From Streptomyces sp. B93 (lineage in GTDB: Bacteria > Actinomycetota > Actinomycetes > Streptomycetales > Streptomycetaceae), in the NCBI RefSeq assembly GCF_018070565.1, contig NZ_JAGPXL010000045.1, forward strand, positions 1 to 55,719: a stretch of 55,719 nucleotides of DNA, read 5' to 3'. Below the pieces are notes generated by a model that was not told the origin of the DNA, ran no database searches, and was given only the letters and a program-made list of their open reading frames with translations. Shown one piece after another: positions 35,040 through 43,791 of this stretch. A program made the position numbers and the translations under genes. The first letter of the stretch is position 1. The number at the start of each line of letters is the position of its first letter.

Positions 35040-36181
35040 ATGTCCCCGACCACGAAGAACAGCGACCCCAGGATCGCCACCATGTCCGCGACCAGCGTCC
35101 CCGGCAGCAGTTCCGTCAGCGCCTGGATGTTGTTGTAGGAGGCGGAGCGCAGCTTCAGCCGGTACGGCGTCTTGTCGCCCTTGCTGACCAGGTAGTAGCC
35201 GTTGATGCCGAGCGGGTTCTCGGTCCACGCGTAGGTGTGTCCCTCGGGTGCCTTCAGCACCTTGGGCAGCCGCTGGTTGACCGGCCCGGGCGGGAGGTCC
35301 GCGAGCCGGTCGAGGCAGGCGTCGGCGAGGTCGAGCGAGTTGTGCGTCTGGTCCAGCAGGCACTCGAAGCGGGCGAGACAGTCACCCTCCTGACGGGTGA
35401 CGACCCGCAGCACGTCCTGGAGTTCCCCGTAGGCGAGGTACGGCTCGTCGCGGCGCAGGTCGAAGTCGACACCCGAGGCACGCGCGATGGGCCCGCTCAC
35501 GCCGTACGCGTGCGCCGTCTCGGGGGCGAGGACGCCCACGCCCCGCGTGCGCCCCCGGAAGATCTCGTTGCCGATCACCAGTTCGTCGAAGACGTCCATC
35601 CGTGAGCGCACGGCGGCCACGGCGGCACGCGCGCGTGCGGTCCATCCGGCCGGGAGGTCCTCCTTGAGGCCGCCGACGCGGTTGAACATGTAGTGCATCC
35701 GGCCGCCGGAGACCTCCTCCATCACGTTCTGGAGGGTCTCGCGCTCCCGGAACGCGTAGAAGACCGGTGTGATCCCGCCCAGCTCCAGCGGGTACGACCC
35801 GAGGAACATCAGGTGGTTCAGCATCCGGTTCAGCTCGGCCAGCAGCGTCCGCGTCCACACCGCGCGCGTGGGCACCTCCATGCCGAGCATCCGCTCCACG
35901 GCGATGACCACGCCCAGCTCGTTGGAGAACGCCGACAGCCAGTCGTGCCGGTTGGCGAGCATGATGATCTGCCGGTAGTCGCGGGCCTCGAAGAGCTTCT
36001 CCGCGCCGCGGTGCATGTACCCGATCACGGGCTCCGCGCTGGTGACGCGCTCCCCGTCCAGCGTCAGCCGCAGCCGCAGCACCCCGTGCGTCGACGGGTG
36101 CTGCGGTCCGATGTTGAGCACCATGTCGGTGCTCTCCGCGGCGCCGCCGATCCCGACCATGGTCTCCGTCGTAGGAGTCAT
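35030..36181 (-). CDS. NADH-quinone oxidoreductase subunit D homologue (NuoD-like, stand-alone)
   Basis: This 383-residue homologue of the 49-kDa subunit of complex I carries MVLNIGPQHPSTHGVLR, GYMHRGAEKLFE, RMLNHL and ENPLGINGYYLVS near the quinone cavity. No other nuo gene is adjacent, so it is probably the extra NuoD found outside the main operon in Streptomyces. The ATG at 36181 follows AGGAGAG. The start lies only 31 bases from that of the divergent PH-domain gene. Function in a full complex I, or in another complex, cannot be decided from sequence. Confidence 0.93.
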   Translation of the reverse strand: MTPTTETMVGIGGAAESTDMVLNIGPQHPSTHGVLRLRLTLDGERVTSAEPVIGYMHRGAEKLFEARDYRQIIMLANRHDWLSAFSNELGVVIAVERMLGMEVPTRAVWTRTLLAELNRMLNHLMFLGSYPLELGGITPVFYAFRERETLQNVMEEVSGGRMHYMFNRVGGLKEDLPAGWTARARAAVAAVRSRMDVFDELVIGNEIFRGRTRGVGVLAPETAHAYGVSGPIARASGVDFDLRRDEPYLAYGELQDVLRVVTRQEGDCLARFECLLDQTHNSLDLADACLDRLADLPPGPVNQRLPKVLKAPEGHTYAWTENPLGINGYYLVSKGDKTPYRLKLRSASYNNIQALTELLPGTLVADMVAILGSLFFVVGDIDK

Positions 36182-36212
36182 GGACACAGTCTCTCCTACG
36201 TACGCTTGCGGC

Positions 36213-36737
36213 ATGGAGACGGGGAGCCCGGCGAACAGCCCGGAGAGCACCGAGTACGGCGGGACGGCGGGGGCCGAGCCGCAGTGGACCGGCCTGCCGC
36301 CGGGACTGCTGCGCATGCGACGGCTGTTGCTGGTGGTGTGGCTGGGGCTGCTGACCCTGGCGGCCGCACTGCTGCCCGGCCTGCTCGCGGGCCCCGCGTG
36401 GGCAGCCCTCGCCCTGCTGCCGCTGGCGCTGGCGGCCTGGGGCTGGGTCATGCTCGGCCGCAACTGGCGCTCCTGGCGGTACGCCGAGCGCGTCGACGAC
36501 CTGCTGATCAGCCGGGGCGTGCTGTGGCGGGCGACCACGGTGGTGCCGTACGGGCGGATGCAGCTGGTGGAGGTCACCTCCGGGCCCGTGGAACGGCACT
36601 TCGGGCTGGCCAGCGTCCAGCTGCACACGGCGGCCGCCGCGACCGACGCCACCATTCCCGGGCTCGACCCGGCCGAGGCGGAACGGCTCCGCGACCGGCT
36701 CACCGAGCTGGGCGAGGCCCGATCGGCGGGGCTGTGA
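36213..36737 (+). CDS. Bacterial PH-domain membrane protein (YdbS-like, DUF304)
   Basis: The 174-residue protein has two transmembrane helices (about 40-58 and 62-80) followed by a bacterial PH-type domain (DDLLISRGVLWRATTVVPY, LVEVTSGPVERHFGLASVQL). YdbS/YdbT pairs in Bacillus are membrane proteins linked to resistance to antimicrobial peptides. TACGCT (36201-36206) is 6 bases upstream of the ATG, indicating a leaderless mRNA. The stop overlaps the next gene by 4 bases, so both are expressed together. Divergent from nuoD across 31 bases. Confidence 0.88.
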   Translation: METGSPANSPESTEYGGTAGAEPQWTGLPPGLLRMRRLLLVVWLGLLTLAAALLPGLLAGPAWAALALLPLALAAWGWVMLGRNWRSWRYAERVDDLLISRGVLWRATTVVPYGRMQLVEVTSGPVERHFGLASVQLHTAAAATDATIPGLDPAEAERLRDRLTELGEARSAGL

Positions 36738-38095
36738 CGACGCCGGCCACGGACGACAGGCCGCACGAGGTGACCGAGCGGCGGCTGCACCCCGTCACCC
36801 CGCTCAGGCGGGCCTGGGCGCCCGTCGCGGTGCTCATCGGGTGGGCGCTGCACGACCCGGACCAGGCGCAGCGCCAGCTGGCCCGGCTGACGACGACCAC
36901 CCTGCTGCTCGCGCTCGCCGTGCTGGTCCCGGCCGCCGCCCTCTACGGCTTCCTGACGTGGTGGTACACCCACTTCGCGGTCACCGACACCGAACTGCGC
37001 ATCCGCACCGGCCTGTTGTTCCGGCGCACCGCGCACATCCGGCTGGAGCGCATCCAGGCGGTCGACGTCACCCAGCCGCTGCTCGCGCGGGTCGCCGGTG
37101 TCGCCAAACTCAAACTCGACGTCATCGGCACGGACAAGAAGGACGAACTCGCCTTCCTGGGCGAGAAGGAGGCCCGTGCCCTGCGCGCCGAACTGCTCGC
37201 GCGCGCGGCCGGTTTCGCGCCGGAGACCGCCCATCAGGTCGGTGAGGCACCGGCCCGGCAGCTGCTGCGGGTGCCGCCGCGCGTGCTCGCCGTCTCGCTG
37301 CTGCTGACCGGCGCCACCTGGGGCACGCTGGCCGCCGCCGTCGTCGTACCGCCCGTGCTGTGGCTGGTCACCGGCAGTGTGTGGACGGTCCTCGCGGTGG
37401 GCCTGCCGCTGCTCGGCGCGGCGGGCGCGAGCAGTGTGGGGCGGTTCGTCGCCGAGTACGACTGGACGGTGAGCGACTCCCCGGACGGGCTGCGCATCGA
37501 CCGGGGGCTGCTCGACCGGGTGCACGAGACGGTGCCGCCGGGGCGGGTGCAGACCGTGCGGATAGTGGAGCCGCTGCTGTGGCGGCGCTGGGCGTCGCCC
37601 GGTCCGGACGGCTCCGGGAGCGGCGGCGGCTGGGTGCGGGTCGAGCTGGACGTGGCCGGTTCGTCCAACTCCCTGCTCGTCCCGGTCGCCCCGCGCGAGG
37701 TCGCCGAGTCCATCGTGGCCCGGGTGCTGCCCGGGGTGACCGTGCCGCCGCGGGCGTCACTGTCCCGGCCGCCGCGGCGGGCGGGCCGGTGCGTGCCGCT
37801 GTGGTGGCGGGGGTACGGCTTCGGCGCGTCCGACGCCGTGTTCGCCGCCCGGCACGGGCTGCTGCGCCGCAGCCTCGCCCTGGTGCCGCACGCGAAGGTC
37901 CAGAGCGTCCGCCTCACCCAGGGCCCCTGGCAGCGCCTCTGGGGGCTCACGGACGTCCATGTGGACACGGGGGCCAACAAGACCGTCACGGCCCGCCTGC
38001 GGGACGCTCAGGAGGCCAGGGAGATCCTCCACGACCAGGCCGAGCGCTCCCGCACGGGCCGCCGGGACGCGCTGCCGGACCGCTGGATGGCGTGA
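36734..38095 (+). CDS. Bacterial PH-domain membrane protein (YdbT-like)
   Basis: This 453-residue partner of the preceding gene has several transmembrane helices (about 45-70 and 180-235) alternating with bacterial PH domains (TDTELRIRTGLLFRRTAHI, LRIDRGLLDRVHETVPPGRV, FAARHGLLRRSLALVPHAKV). That gives three repeats of the strand-turn pattern. The GTG at 36734 overlaps the upstream stop (GTGA). The frame stays open further upstream, but only as the complement of nuoD and in another frame of the first PH gene. Function beyond envelope association is unknown. Confidence 0.88.
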   Translation: MTTPATDDRPHEVTERRLHPVTPLRRAWAPVAVLIGWALHDPDQAQRQLARLTTTTLLLALAVLVPAAALYGFLTWWYTHFAVTDTELRIRTGLLFRRTAHIRLERIQAVDVTQPLLARVAGVAKLKLDVIGTDKKDELAFLGEKEARALRAELLARAAGFAPETAHQVGEAPARQLLRVPPRVLAVSLLLTGATWGTLAAAVVVPPVLWLVTGSVWTVLAVGLPLLGAAGASSVGRFVAEYDWTVSDSPDGLRIDRGLLDRVHETVPPGRVQTVRIVEPLLWRRWASPGPDGSGSGGGWVRVELDVAGSSNSLLVPVAPREVAESIVARVLPGVTVPPRASLSRPPRRAGRCVPLWWRGYGFGASDAVFAARHGLLRRSLALVPHAKVQSVRLTQGPWQRLWGLTDVHVDTGANKTVTARLRDAQEAREILHDQAERSRTGRRDALPDRWMA

Positions 38096-38122
38096 CCGTC
38101 GCCGTCGGCGGCCGGGCGTCGC

Positions 38123-39628
38123 TCAGGAGGCCGCGGTGCGCAGGCCCTCCACATCGATGTGCTCGGTCTCGTCGTGGGCGGTCAGGTCGATCACCTGACC
38201 GGCCGCGCGCGTGCCCTCGTCCGCGGGCTTGAACTGCGCCTCGGCCTCCGCCTTGTGCAGGTCAAGGGCCTCCTGTCCGACGACGTCGGCGAGGTCCTCG
38301 TTCTGCACGCCGGCCTCCAGCGCGTCGCCCCCGGACTTCGTGCCGAAGAAGTCGAACCCGCCCTCGGTCGTGGGACGCCGCACGGGCGCGCTCGCCGGTA
38401 CGACGGCCACCGCGGTCGGCACCGTGAAGTGCCCGCCGGGCTGCCGCGCGGGCGGGGCCGGACGGGCACCCTGTGCGTCGGCGGGCTCGGCGGCGTTCGT
38501 GCGCTGCTCGGCGGGGGCGGGGGCGGTTGCTGGGGCGGCGGCCGCGCGCTGGTGCCCGTCGGCCGCCTCGGGCTTCCCCTTGGCCTCGGCCTCCTGGGCA
38601 TCGGCTTCGCGGGCATCGGCGTCACGGGCGTGGGCTTCGTGGACGTCGGCCCGCTGCGCCGTGGCCTCGCGCGTGTCCGTCGTCCGCTTCGCCGCGGGCG
38701 TCCGCGAGTTGTCCGACGTGTCGTGCTCCCGCTCCCGCGGCTCACCCTGCGACTGCTCCGGCCCCGCCGCCTCGGACTTCCCCGCGTCGGTCTCCTGGAC
38801 CTCGCCGGTCGGGGCGTCGGCCGTGGACGCCACGCCCTTCACTGCCTGGTCCATCAGGGCTTCGCCCTTCGGCGCCTCGCCCTTCGGCCCGTCACCCTGC
38901 GGTCCGTCGCCCTCCGGCCCGTCAGCCTCCGGCCCGTCGCCCTGGACCGCGTCCCCCGGCGTCCCGTCGTCGGCCGCCGCGGCGGAGCCGTCCTCCCGCG
39001 CGGGCGCGTCACCGGCGAGCCGTGCCAGCGCCGCGTTCGCACGCAGGAACAGCTGCGAGCCCTCCGGCGAGAAGAGGCCGGAAATCGCCGTTTCCTCGAC
39101 CGGTTCGGCCTCCTCCGCCACGGGTTCCGGCTCCACGGCCACGGGTGCGGGCGGCAGCGCGGGCGCCGGGACGGTCGCCTCGATCTCCAGCAGACGGCGG
39201 CCCTCGAGGGCGCTCGCCCGCTCGGTCTCGGCGGTGGCGTACCGCCGCAGCAGCCCCGCGTGCTCGTTGCGCAGGCCCTGCAACTCGGCGCGCTTGGACC
39301 GCAGTCGCTGCTCGAGTTTGACGCGCAGTTCGCGCGATTCGTCGAGATCGGTCTCCAGTTCGGCGATCCGTTCCTCGAAACGCCACTCGTCGCTCGCTCG
39401 CGCACGCGTGAGGTCAGCCACCTGTTTACCGGCCTGTATGTCCCAGCGGCGCATGATGAACGCGCCGGTCACCGCCGTCAGCGCGGCGGCCCCGGCCAGA
39501 CCGCGGAGCACGCCCGGTTCGGTGAACACCCAGGGACCAAGTGCGCAGACGAGGGAGACGCCTGCGATCGCCGACGGCGGCAGCAGCCTGTGCAAAGGCG
39601 GGGAATGGCGGTGACGTCCACGTGGCAT
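38123..39628 (-). CDS. Membrane-anchored coiled-coil protein with acidic repeats
   Basis: The 501-residue product begins with two hydrophobic helices (about 15-55). A coiled coil follows (DLTRARASDEWRFEERIAEL, then ETDLDESRELRVKLEQRL), and then a very long low-complexity region. That region has 5-residue units such as DGPEG and DGPQG near 230-255 and ARDADAREADAQEAEA. The C-terminal ~80 residues are acidic and more conserved (FDFFGTKSGGDALEAGVQNE). The ATG at 39628 has TAAGTT (39636-39641) 7 bases upstream. A scaffold-like role at the membrane is possible, but nothing specific is indicated. Confidence 0.78.
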   Translation of the reverse strand: MPRGRHRHSPPLHRLLPPSAIAGVSLVCALGPWVFTEPGVLRGLAGAAALTAVTGAFIMRRWDIQAGKQVADLTRARASDEWRFEERIAELETDLDESRELRVKLEQRLRSKRAELQGLRNEHAGLLRRYATAETERASALEGRRLLEIEATVPAPALPPAPVAVEPEPVAEEAEPVEETAISGLFSPEGSQLFLRANAALARLAGDAPAREDGSAAAADDGTPGDAVQGDGPEADGPEGDGPQGDGPKGEAPKGEALMDQAVKGVASTADAPTGEVQETDAGKSEAAGPEQSQGEPREREHDTSDNSRTPAAKRTTDTREATAQRADVHEAHARDADAREADAQEAEAKGKPEAADGHQRAAAAPATAPAPAEQRTNAAEPADAQGARPAPPARQPGGHFTVPTAVAVVPASAPVRRPTTEGGFDFFGTKSGGDALEAGVQNEDLADVVGQEALDLHKAEAEAQFKPADEGTRAAGQVIDLTAHDETEHIDVEGLRTAAS

Positions 39629-39814
39629 GGCCAGAAACTTACCGCGCGTACGCGAATCGTGGTGGCCCGGGCCGTAAAAACAAAGCCACGATGACGACTT
39701 CGAACGATCCGTGAATTCCACACGAGATCAATCAAGATCATTTCACAAGGTCATCCGGTCGTCATTGATCAAGCCGCTGCTGAACGGCGGCCCGGTCGGG
39801 CCTACGCTGAATGT

Positions 39815-40705
39815 ATGAGCGAGCTGAGCGGACGCGGACATGTCGCGGGTCTACCGGAGTGGGACCGCTGCGCGGTCATGGGGGTCGTGAACGTGACCCC
39901 CGACTCCTTCTCGGACGGCGGCCGCTGGTTCGACACGACCGCCGCCATCAAGCACGGCCTCGACCTGGTCGCCGAGGGCGCCGACCTGGTCGACGTCGGC
40001 GGCGAGTCCACCCGCCCCGGCGCCACCCGGGTCGACGAAACCGAAGAACTCCGCCGGGTCGTCCCCGTCGTCCGCGGCCTCGCCTCCGAGGGCGTCGTCA
40101 TCTCCGTCGACACGATGCGCGCCTCCGTCGCCGAGCAGGCCCTCGCGGCCGGTGCCGCCCTGGTCAACGACGTCAGCGGCGGCCTCGCCGACCCCGCGAT
40201 GATCCCCGTCGTTGCCGAGGCGGACGCCCCGTTCGTCGTCATGCACTGGCGGGGCTTCCTGGAAGGCGGCAACGTCAGGGGGGTGTACGACGACGTGGTC
40301 ACCGAAGTCGTGGACGAACTCCACGCGCGCGTGGAGGCCGTCCTGGCGGGCGGCATCGCCCCGGACCGCATCGTCGTCGACCCCGGCCTCGGCTTCTCCA
40401 AGGACGGCACCCACGACCTGGCCCTGCTCGCCGCCCTGGACCGACTGCGCGCCCTGGGCCACCCGCTGCTCGTCGCCGCCTCCCGCAAGCGGTTCCTCGG
40501 CCGGGTCCTGGCCGGTCCCGGGGGTGCCCCGCCGCCCGCGCGGGAGCGCGACGCCGCCACGGCCGCCGTCTCGGCCCTCGCGGCGCACGCCGGGGCGTGG
40601 GCGGTCCGGGTGCACGAGGTGCGCGCGACGGCGGACGCGGTACGCGTCGCCCGCGCCATCGAGGGAGCCCGCGCCCCGCAGCACGACACCGAGGGAGCCC
40701 TGTGA
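39815..40705 (+). CDS. folP: Dihydropteroate synthase
   Basis: FolP condenses p-aminobenzoate with the pterin pyrophosphate and is the sulfonamide target. The 296-residue enzyme has GVVNVTPDSFSDGGR (loop 1, residues ~23-37), DVGGESTRPGA, VDTMRA, NDVSGGL, and DPGLGFSKDGTHD at the active site. TACGCT (39803-39808) is 6 bases before the ATG, so the operon probably starts leaderless. The stop overlaps the next gene by 4 bases. Folate genes folB and folK follow. Confidence 0.97.
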   Translation: MSELSGRGHVAGLPEWDRCAVMGVVNVTPDSFSDGGRWFDTTAAIKHGLDLVAEGADLVDVGGESTRPGATRVDETEELRRVVPVVRGLASEGVVISVDTMRASVAEQALAAGAALVNDVSGGLADPAMIPVVAEADAPFVVMHWRGFLEGGNVRGVYDDVVTEVVDELHARVEAVLAGGIAPDRIVVDPGLGFSKDGTHDLALLAALDRLRALGHPLLVAASRKRFLGRVLAGPGGAPPPARERDAATAAVSALAAHAGAWAVRVHEVRATADAVRVARAIEGARAPQHDTEGAL

Positions 40706-41214
40706 GCGCCCCCCACACCGACGTCGAGCAGGTCGAACTCGCCAACACGGCCTTCTACGAGGCACTGGAGCGCGGCGACTTCGAGGAGGTGTCCGCCCTC
40801 TGGCTCACCCCCGCCGACCTGGGCGTCGACGAGACCTACCACGACCCCGCGGACACCGGTGTGGTCTCCTGCGTGCACCCGGGCTGGCCGGTGCTGACCG
40901 GGCGGGGCGAGGTCCTGCGGTCGTACGCGCTGATCATGGCGAACACCGACTACATCCAGTTCTTCCTCACCGATGTGCATGTCTCCGTCACCGGCGACAC
41001 CGCCCTGGTGACCTGCACCGAGAACATCCTCAGCGGCGGGCCAGCCCCCCAGGGCGACGACGAGCTGGGTCCGCTCGTCGGCCAGCTCGTGGTCGCCACG
41101 AACGTGTTCCGGCGCACCCCCGAGGGGTGGAAGCTCTGGTCGCACCACGCCTCGCCGGTGCTCACCGAGAACACCGAGAACACGGAGTCCGAGGACGACG
41201 ACACGCCCTCCTGA
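40702..41214 (+). CDS. NTF2/SnoaL-like fold protein within the folate operon
   Basis: The 170-residue protein has the alpha-plus-beta pattern of NTF2-like domains (ANTAFYEALERGDFEEVSAL, SYALIMANTDYIQFFLTDVH, VVATNVFRRTPEGWKLWSHH). The GTG at 40702 overlaps folP by 4 bases, so it is co-expressed with dihydropteroate synthase. The last ~15 residues are acidic (ENTENTESEDDD). A small-molecule-binding or enzymatic role near folate synthesis is possible. I do not recognise a specific function. Confidence 0.85.
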   Translation: MSAPHTDVEQVELANTAFYEALERGDFEEVSALWLTPADLGVDETYHDPADTGVVSCVHPGWPVLTGRGEVLRSYALIMANTDYIQFFLTDVHVSVTGDTALVTCTENILSGGPAPQGDDELGPLVGQLVVATNVFRRTPEGWKLWSHHASPVLTENTENTESEDDDTPS

Positions 41215-41462
41215 GTGGGTAGGCGGGATCACAGGGGCACGACGTGGTTGGAATCACGGCGCCCCGGGTATGGGCGGCTACCAACCTGTGAGCCGCCGGG
41301 TTCCCCGGGGGAAACACTCCGTGAATCCTCCCGGCCCCGGTCCGGGCCCGCGCCCCCGTGGCCCGGCCCTGTCAGTGCCCGCAGGTAGATTCGTCCGAGG
41401 CCGGTGTACCGCCCGCACCCGGTACCGACCGGCCGCAACCGACGATTGCAGGAGTGATTCGC

Positions 41463-41822
41463 GTGGATCGTGTCGCGCTGCGCGGCCTGAGGGCTCGCGG
41501 GCACCACGGGGTGTTCCCCGAGGAACGCGAGGAGGGGCAGACCTTCGTCGTGGACCTCGTCCTGGGCCTGGACACCCGGCCGGCCGCGGCCGACGACGAC
41601 CTGACGAAGACCGTGCACTACGGCATCGTGGCCGAGGAGGTCGTGGCCGTCGTCGAGGGCGAGCCCGTCAACCTCATCGAGACGCTCGCCGAGCGCATCG
41701 CCCGGACCTGTCTGAAGCACGAAGCGGTCGAGGAGGTCGAGGTCCGCGTCCACAAACCGGACGCGCCGATCACGGTGCCCTTCGACGACGTGACCGTCAC
41801 GATCACCCGGAGCCGAGTATGA
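41463..41822 (+). CDS. folB: Dihydroneopterin aldolase
   Basis: FolB converts dihydroneopterin to hydroxymethyl-dihydropterin and glycolaldehyde. The 119-residue length is standard. Motifs include LRARGHHGVFPEEREEGQ (with the conserved Glu), the YGI segment, and NLIETLAERIA, with a Lys in VHKPDAP near the end. I use GTG 41463, which follows AGGAG by 8 bases, rather than the in-frame GTG at 41454. The 248-base gap upstream of it holds no gene. The stop overlaps folK by 4 bases. Confidence 0.95.
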   Translation: MDRVALRGLRARGHHGVFPEEREEGQTFVVDLVLGLDTRPAAADDDLTKTVHYGIVAEEVVAVVEGEPVNLIETLAERIARTCLKHEAVEEVEVRVHKPDAPITVPFDDVTVTITRSRV

Positions 41823-42430
41823 CCGCGTTCTTCACCGGGGGTCACAGCGACCCGACCGTACAGCCGGTGCCCGCCTCCGTCGTCGAGAAGGTGGACGCCG
41901 CCGACACCACCCTGCACAACCCCCAGCGCGCGGTGCTCTCCCTCGGCTCCAACCTGGGCAACCGCCTGGAGAACCTCCAGGGCGCCGTGGACGCCCTCGC
42001 CGACACCCCCGGCCTGCGCGTCAAGGCCGTCTCCCCGGTGTACGAGACGGAGCCGTGGGGCGTCGAGCCAGGCAGCCAGCCCTCGTACTACAACGCGGTC
42101 GTGGTCCTGAAGACCACCCTTCCCCCGTCCTCCCTGCTGGAGCGGGCGCACGCGGTCGAGGAGGCCTTCCACCGGGTCCGCGACGAGCACTGGGGCCCGC
42201 GCACCCTCGACGTCGACATCGTCGCCTACGCCGATGCCGTCTCCGACGACCCGCAGCTCACCCTGCCCCACCCGCGCGCCCATGAACGCGCCTTCGTCCT
42301 CGCCCCCTGGCACGACATCGACCCCGACGCCCAGCTGCCCGGCCGCGGCCCCGTAGCCGATCTGCTGGGCACGGTCACCAGGGAAGGCGTCGCCCCGCGC
42401 GTGGACCTGGAACTCCGGCTGCCGGAATAG
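41819..42430 (+). CDS. folK: HPPK, 2-amino-4-hydroxy-6-hydroxymethyldihydropteridine pyrophosphokinase
   Basis: FolK pyrophosphorylates hydroxymethyl-dihydropterin. The 203-residue product has the core motifs LSLGSNLGNRLENLQ, SPVYETEPWGVEPGSQPSYY, and GPRTLDVDIVAY, followed by LPHPRAHERAFVL. About 38 N-terminal residues precede the core, longer than in E. coli FolK. The ATG overlaps the folB stop by 4 bases. Folate genes are co-transcribed with the folP block or from a promoter in the upstream 248-base gap. Confidence 0.95.
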   Translation: MTAFFTGGHSDPTVQPVPASVVEKVDAADTTLHNPQRAVLSLGSNLGNRLENLQGAVDALADTPGLRVKAVSPVYETEPWGVEPGSQPSYYNAVVVLKTTLPPSSLLERAHAVEEAFHRVRDEHWGPRTLDVDIVAYADAVSDDPQLTLPHPRAHERAFVLAPWHDIDPDAQLPGRGPVADLLGTVTREGVAPRVDLELRLPE

Positions 42431-42491
42431 TCGTTAAGGTCAAGACGACCGGGCCACGGTCGGTGAGAGCCGGGGGAGCTGAAGGGACACC

Positions 42492-42980
42492 GTGAGAGAA
42501 CTGCGCATCAGGGTGCTGGTAGGCGTGTTCGTCGTCGCCGGTGTCCTGTCCTGGGCGGGCGCCCGCCTCTGGAACTCCGTCGGGACCCTCCCCAGCGTCC
42601 CCCTGGCCGCCCCCATCGTGCTGGCCCTGATCGCCGTGGTCCTGCTCGCCACGGCGCTCTCGCTGCGCGCCCGGCTCAGGGCCCAGCGCGAGCGGCGCCC
42701 CGGCGCCAAGGGCGTCGATCCCCTGATGGCGGCCCGAGCGGTCGTCTTCGGCCAGGCCAGCGCCCTGGTCGCCGCCCTCGTCGCCGGGATGTACGGCGGC
42801 ACGGGCGTCTTCCTGCTGGAGTCCCTCGACATCCCCGCCCGCCGTGACCAGGCCATCTACGCCGGGCTCTCGGTGGTGGCGAGCATCGGCGTGATAGCGG
42901 CGGCGATCTTCCTGGAGCATGTCTGCAAGCTCCCGGAGGACGACGACAACGACACCGCGGGGACGGCACCGGCGGCCTGA
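42492..42980 (+). CDS. DUF3180 membrane protein
   Basis: This 162-residue protein has four predicted transmembrane helices (about 8-25, 38-55, 84-103, 118-140). It belongs to a family of unknown function that I remember as always linked to folK in actinomycetes. The GTG at 42492 is preceded by GAAGGGAC, an adequate ribosome site. The C-terminus is acidic and cytoplasmic. No catalytic residues can be named. Confidence 0.9.
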   Translation: MRELRIRVLVGVFVVAGVLSWAGARLWNSVGTLPSVPLAAPIVLALIAVVLLATALSLRARLRAQRERRPGAKGVDPLMAARAVVFGQASALVAALVAGMYGGTGVFLLESLDIPARRDQAIYAGLSVVASIGVIAAAIFLEHVCKLPEDDDNDTAGTAPAA

Positions 42981-43033
42981 GACCAGCCGGGCCCGAGCCC
43001 ACGGGCCCTCTCCTCGGAGTCGCCCGGCCCGCG

Positions 43034-43639
43034 TCAGCGCGCCATGATCAGGCTCATCGCCTCGGCGCGGGTCGCCGCGTCCCGCAGCTGACCGCGCACC
43101 GCCGAGGTGATGGTCTGCGCACCCGGCTTGCGAATCCCCCGCATCGACATGCACATGTGCTCGCACTCGACCACGACGATCACCCCACGCGGCTCCAGGA
43201 TCTCCATCAGGGAGTCCGCGATCTGCGTGGTGAGCCGTTCCTGCACCTGCGGCCGACGGGCGTAGACATCCACCAGCCGCGCCAGCTTCGACAGCCCGGT
43301 GATCTTGCCGGTGGTGGCCGGAATGTAACCCACGTGCGCGACGCCCCTGAAGGGCACCAGGTGGTGCTCACAGGTCGAGTACACCTCGATGTCCTTCACC
43401 AGCACCATCTCGTCGTGCCCGATGTCGAACGTCGTGGTCAGCACGTCCTCGGGCTGCTGCCACAGCCCCGCGAATATCTCCTTGTACGCCCGCGCCACCC
43501 GCGCCGGCGTCTCCCTGAGGCCCTCACGGTCCGGGTCCTCGCCGACCGCGATCAGCAGTTCGCGTACGGCGTTCTCGGCACGCTTCTCGTCGAACTCGCC
43601 GATGGTGCCCTCGCCGTCCAGCGTCACGGGGTCGGTCAT
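43034..43639 (-). CDS. folE: GTP cyclohydrolase I
   Basis: FolE starts pterin synthesis by converting GTP to dihydroneopterin triphosphate. The 201-residue enzyme shows the zinc ligand region STCEHHLVPF near residue 88, GRVAHVGYIP-type GVAHVGYIPA, QERLT, and CEHMCMSMRG at the active site. The ATG at 43639 follows GAGG by 6 bases. The frame stays open upstream but without family sequence. It lies downstream of ftsH in the same direction, separated by a hairpin terminator, and converges with the folK/DUF3180 block. Confidence 0.97.
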   Translation of the reverse strand: MTDPVTLDGEGTIGEFDEKRAENAVRELLIAVGEDPDREGLRETPARVARAYKEIFAGLWQQPEDVLTTTFDIGHDEMVLVKDIEVYSTCEHHLVPFRGVAHVGYIPATTGKITGLSKLARLVDVYARRPQVQERLTTQIADSLMEILEPRGVIVVVECEHMCMSMRGIRKPGAQTITSAVRGQLRDAATRAEAMSLIMAR

Positions 43640-43704
43640 GTGGTGCCTCGTTCCTCTGCCTGTCACGCGTGCGGACCACGCGTCCGATCTGCGGATACAC
43701 GGAA

Positions 43705-43744
43705 ATGCCGCGCCCCCCAGGCTAGAACCTGGGGGGCGCGGCAT
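43705..43744 (-). terminator. 17-bp perfect hairpin after ftsH
   Basis: The left arm (43705-43721) begins ATGCCGCGCC and the right arm (43728-43744) ends GCGCGGCAT, with loop CTAGAA. It separates ftsH from folE, both on the minus strand. Confidence 0.88.
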
Positions 43745-43791
43745 CCATTCCTGGCCAAGTGAGGTGACCCTCACCCGGCCGGAACGGGGTG

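Noticed and set aside
36734..37525. Extension of the nuoD reading frame into the PH-domain gene
   Set aside because: Family sequence of NuoD begins at ATG 36181 with a good ribosome site; the remainder is antisense to the PH genes.
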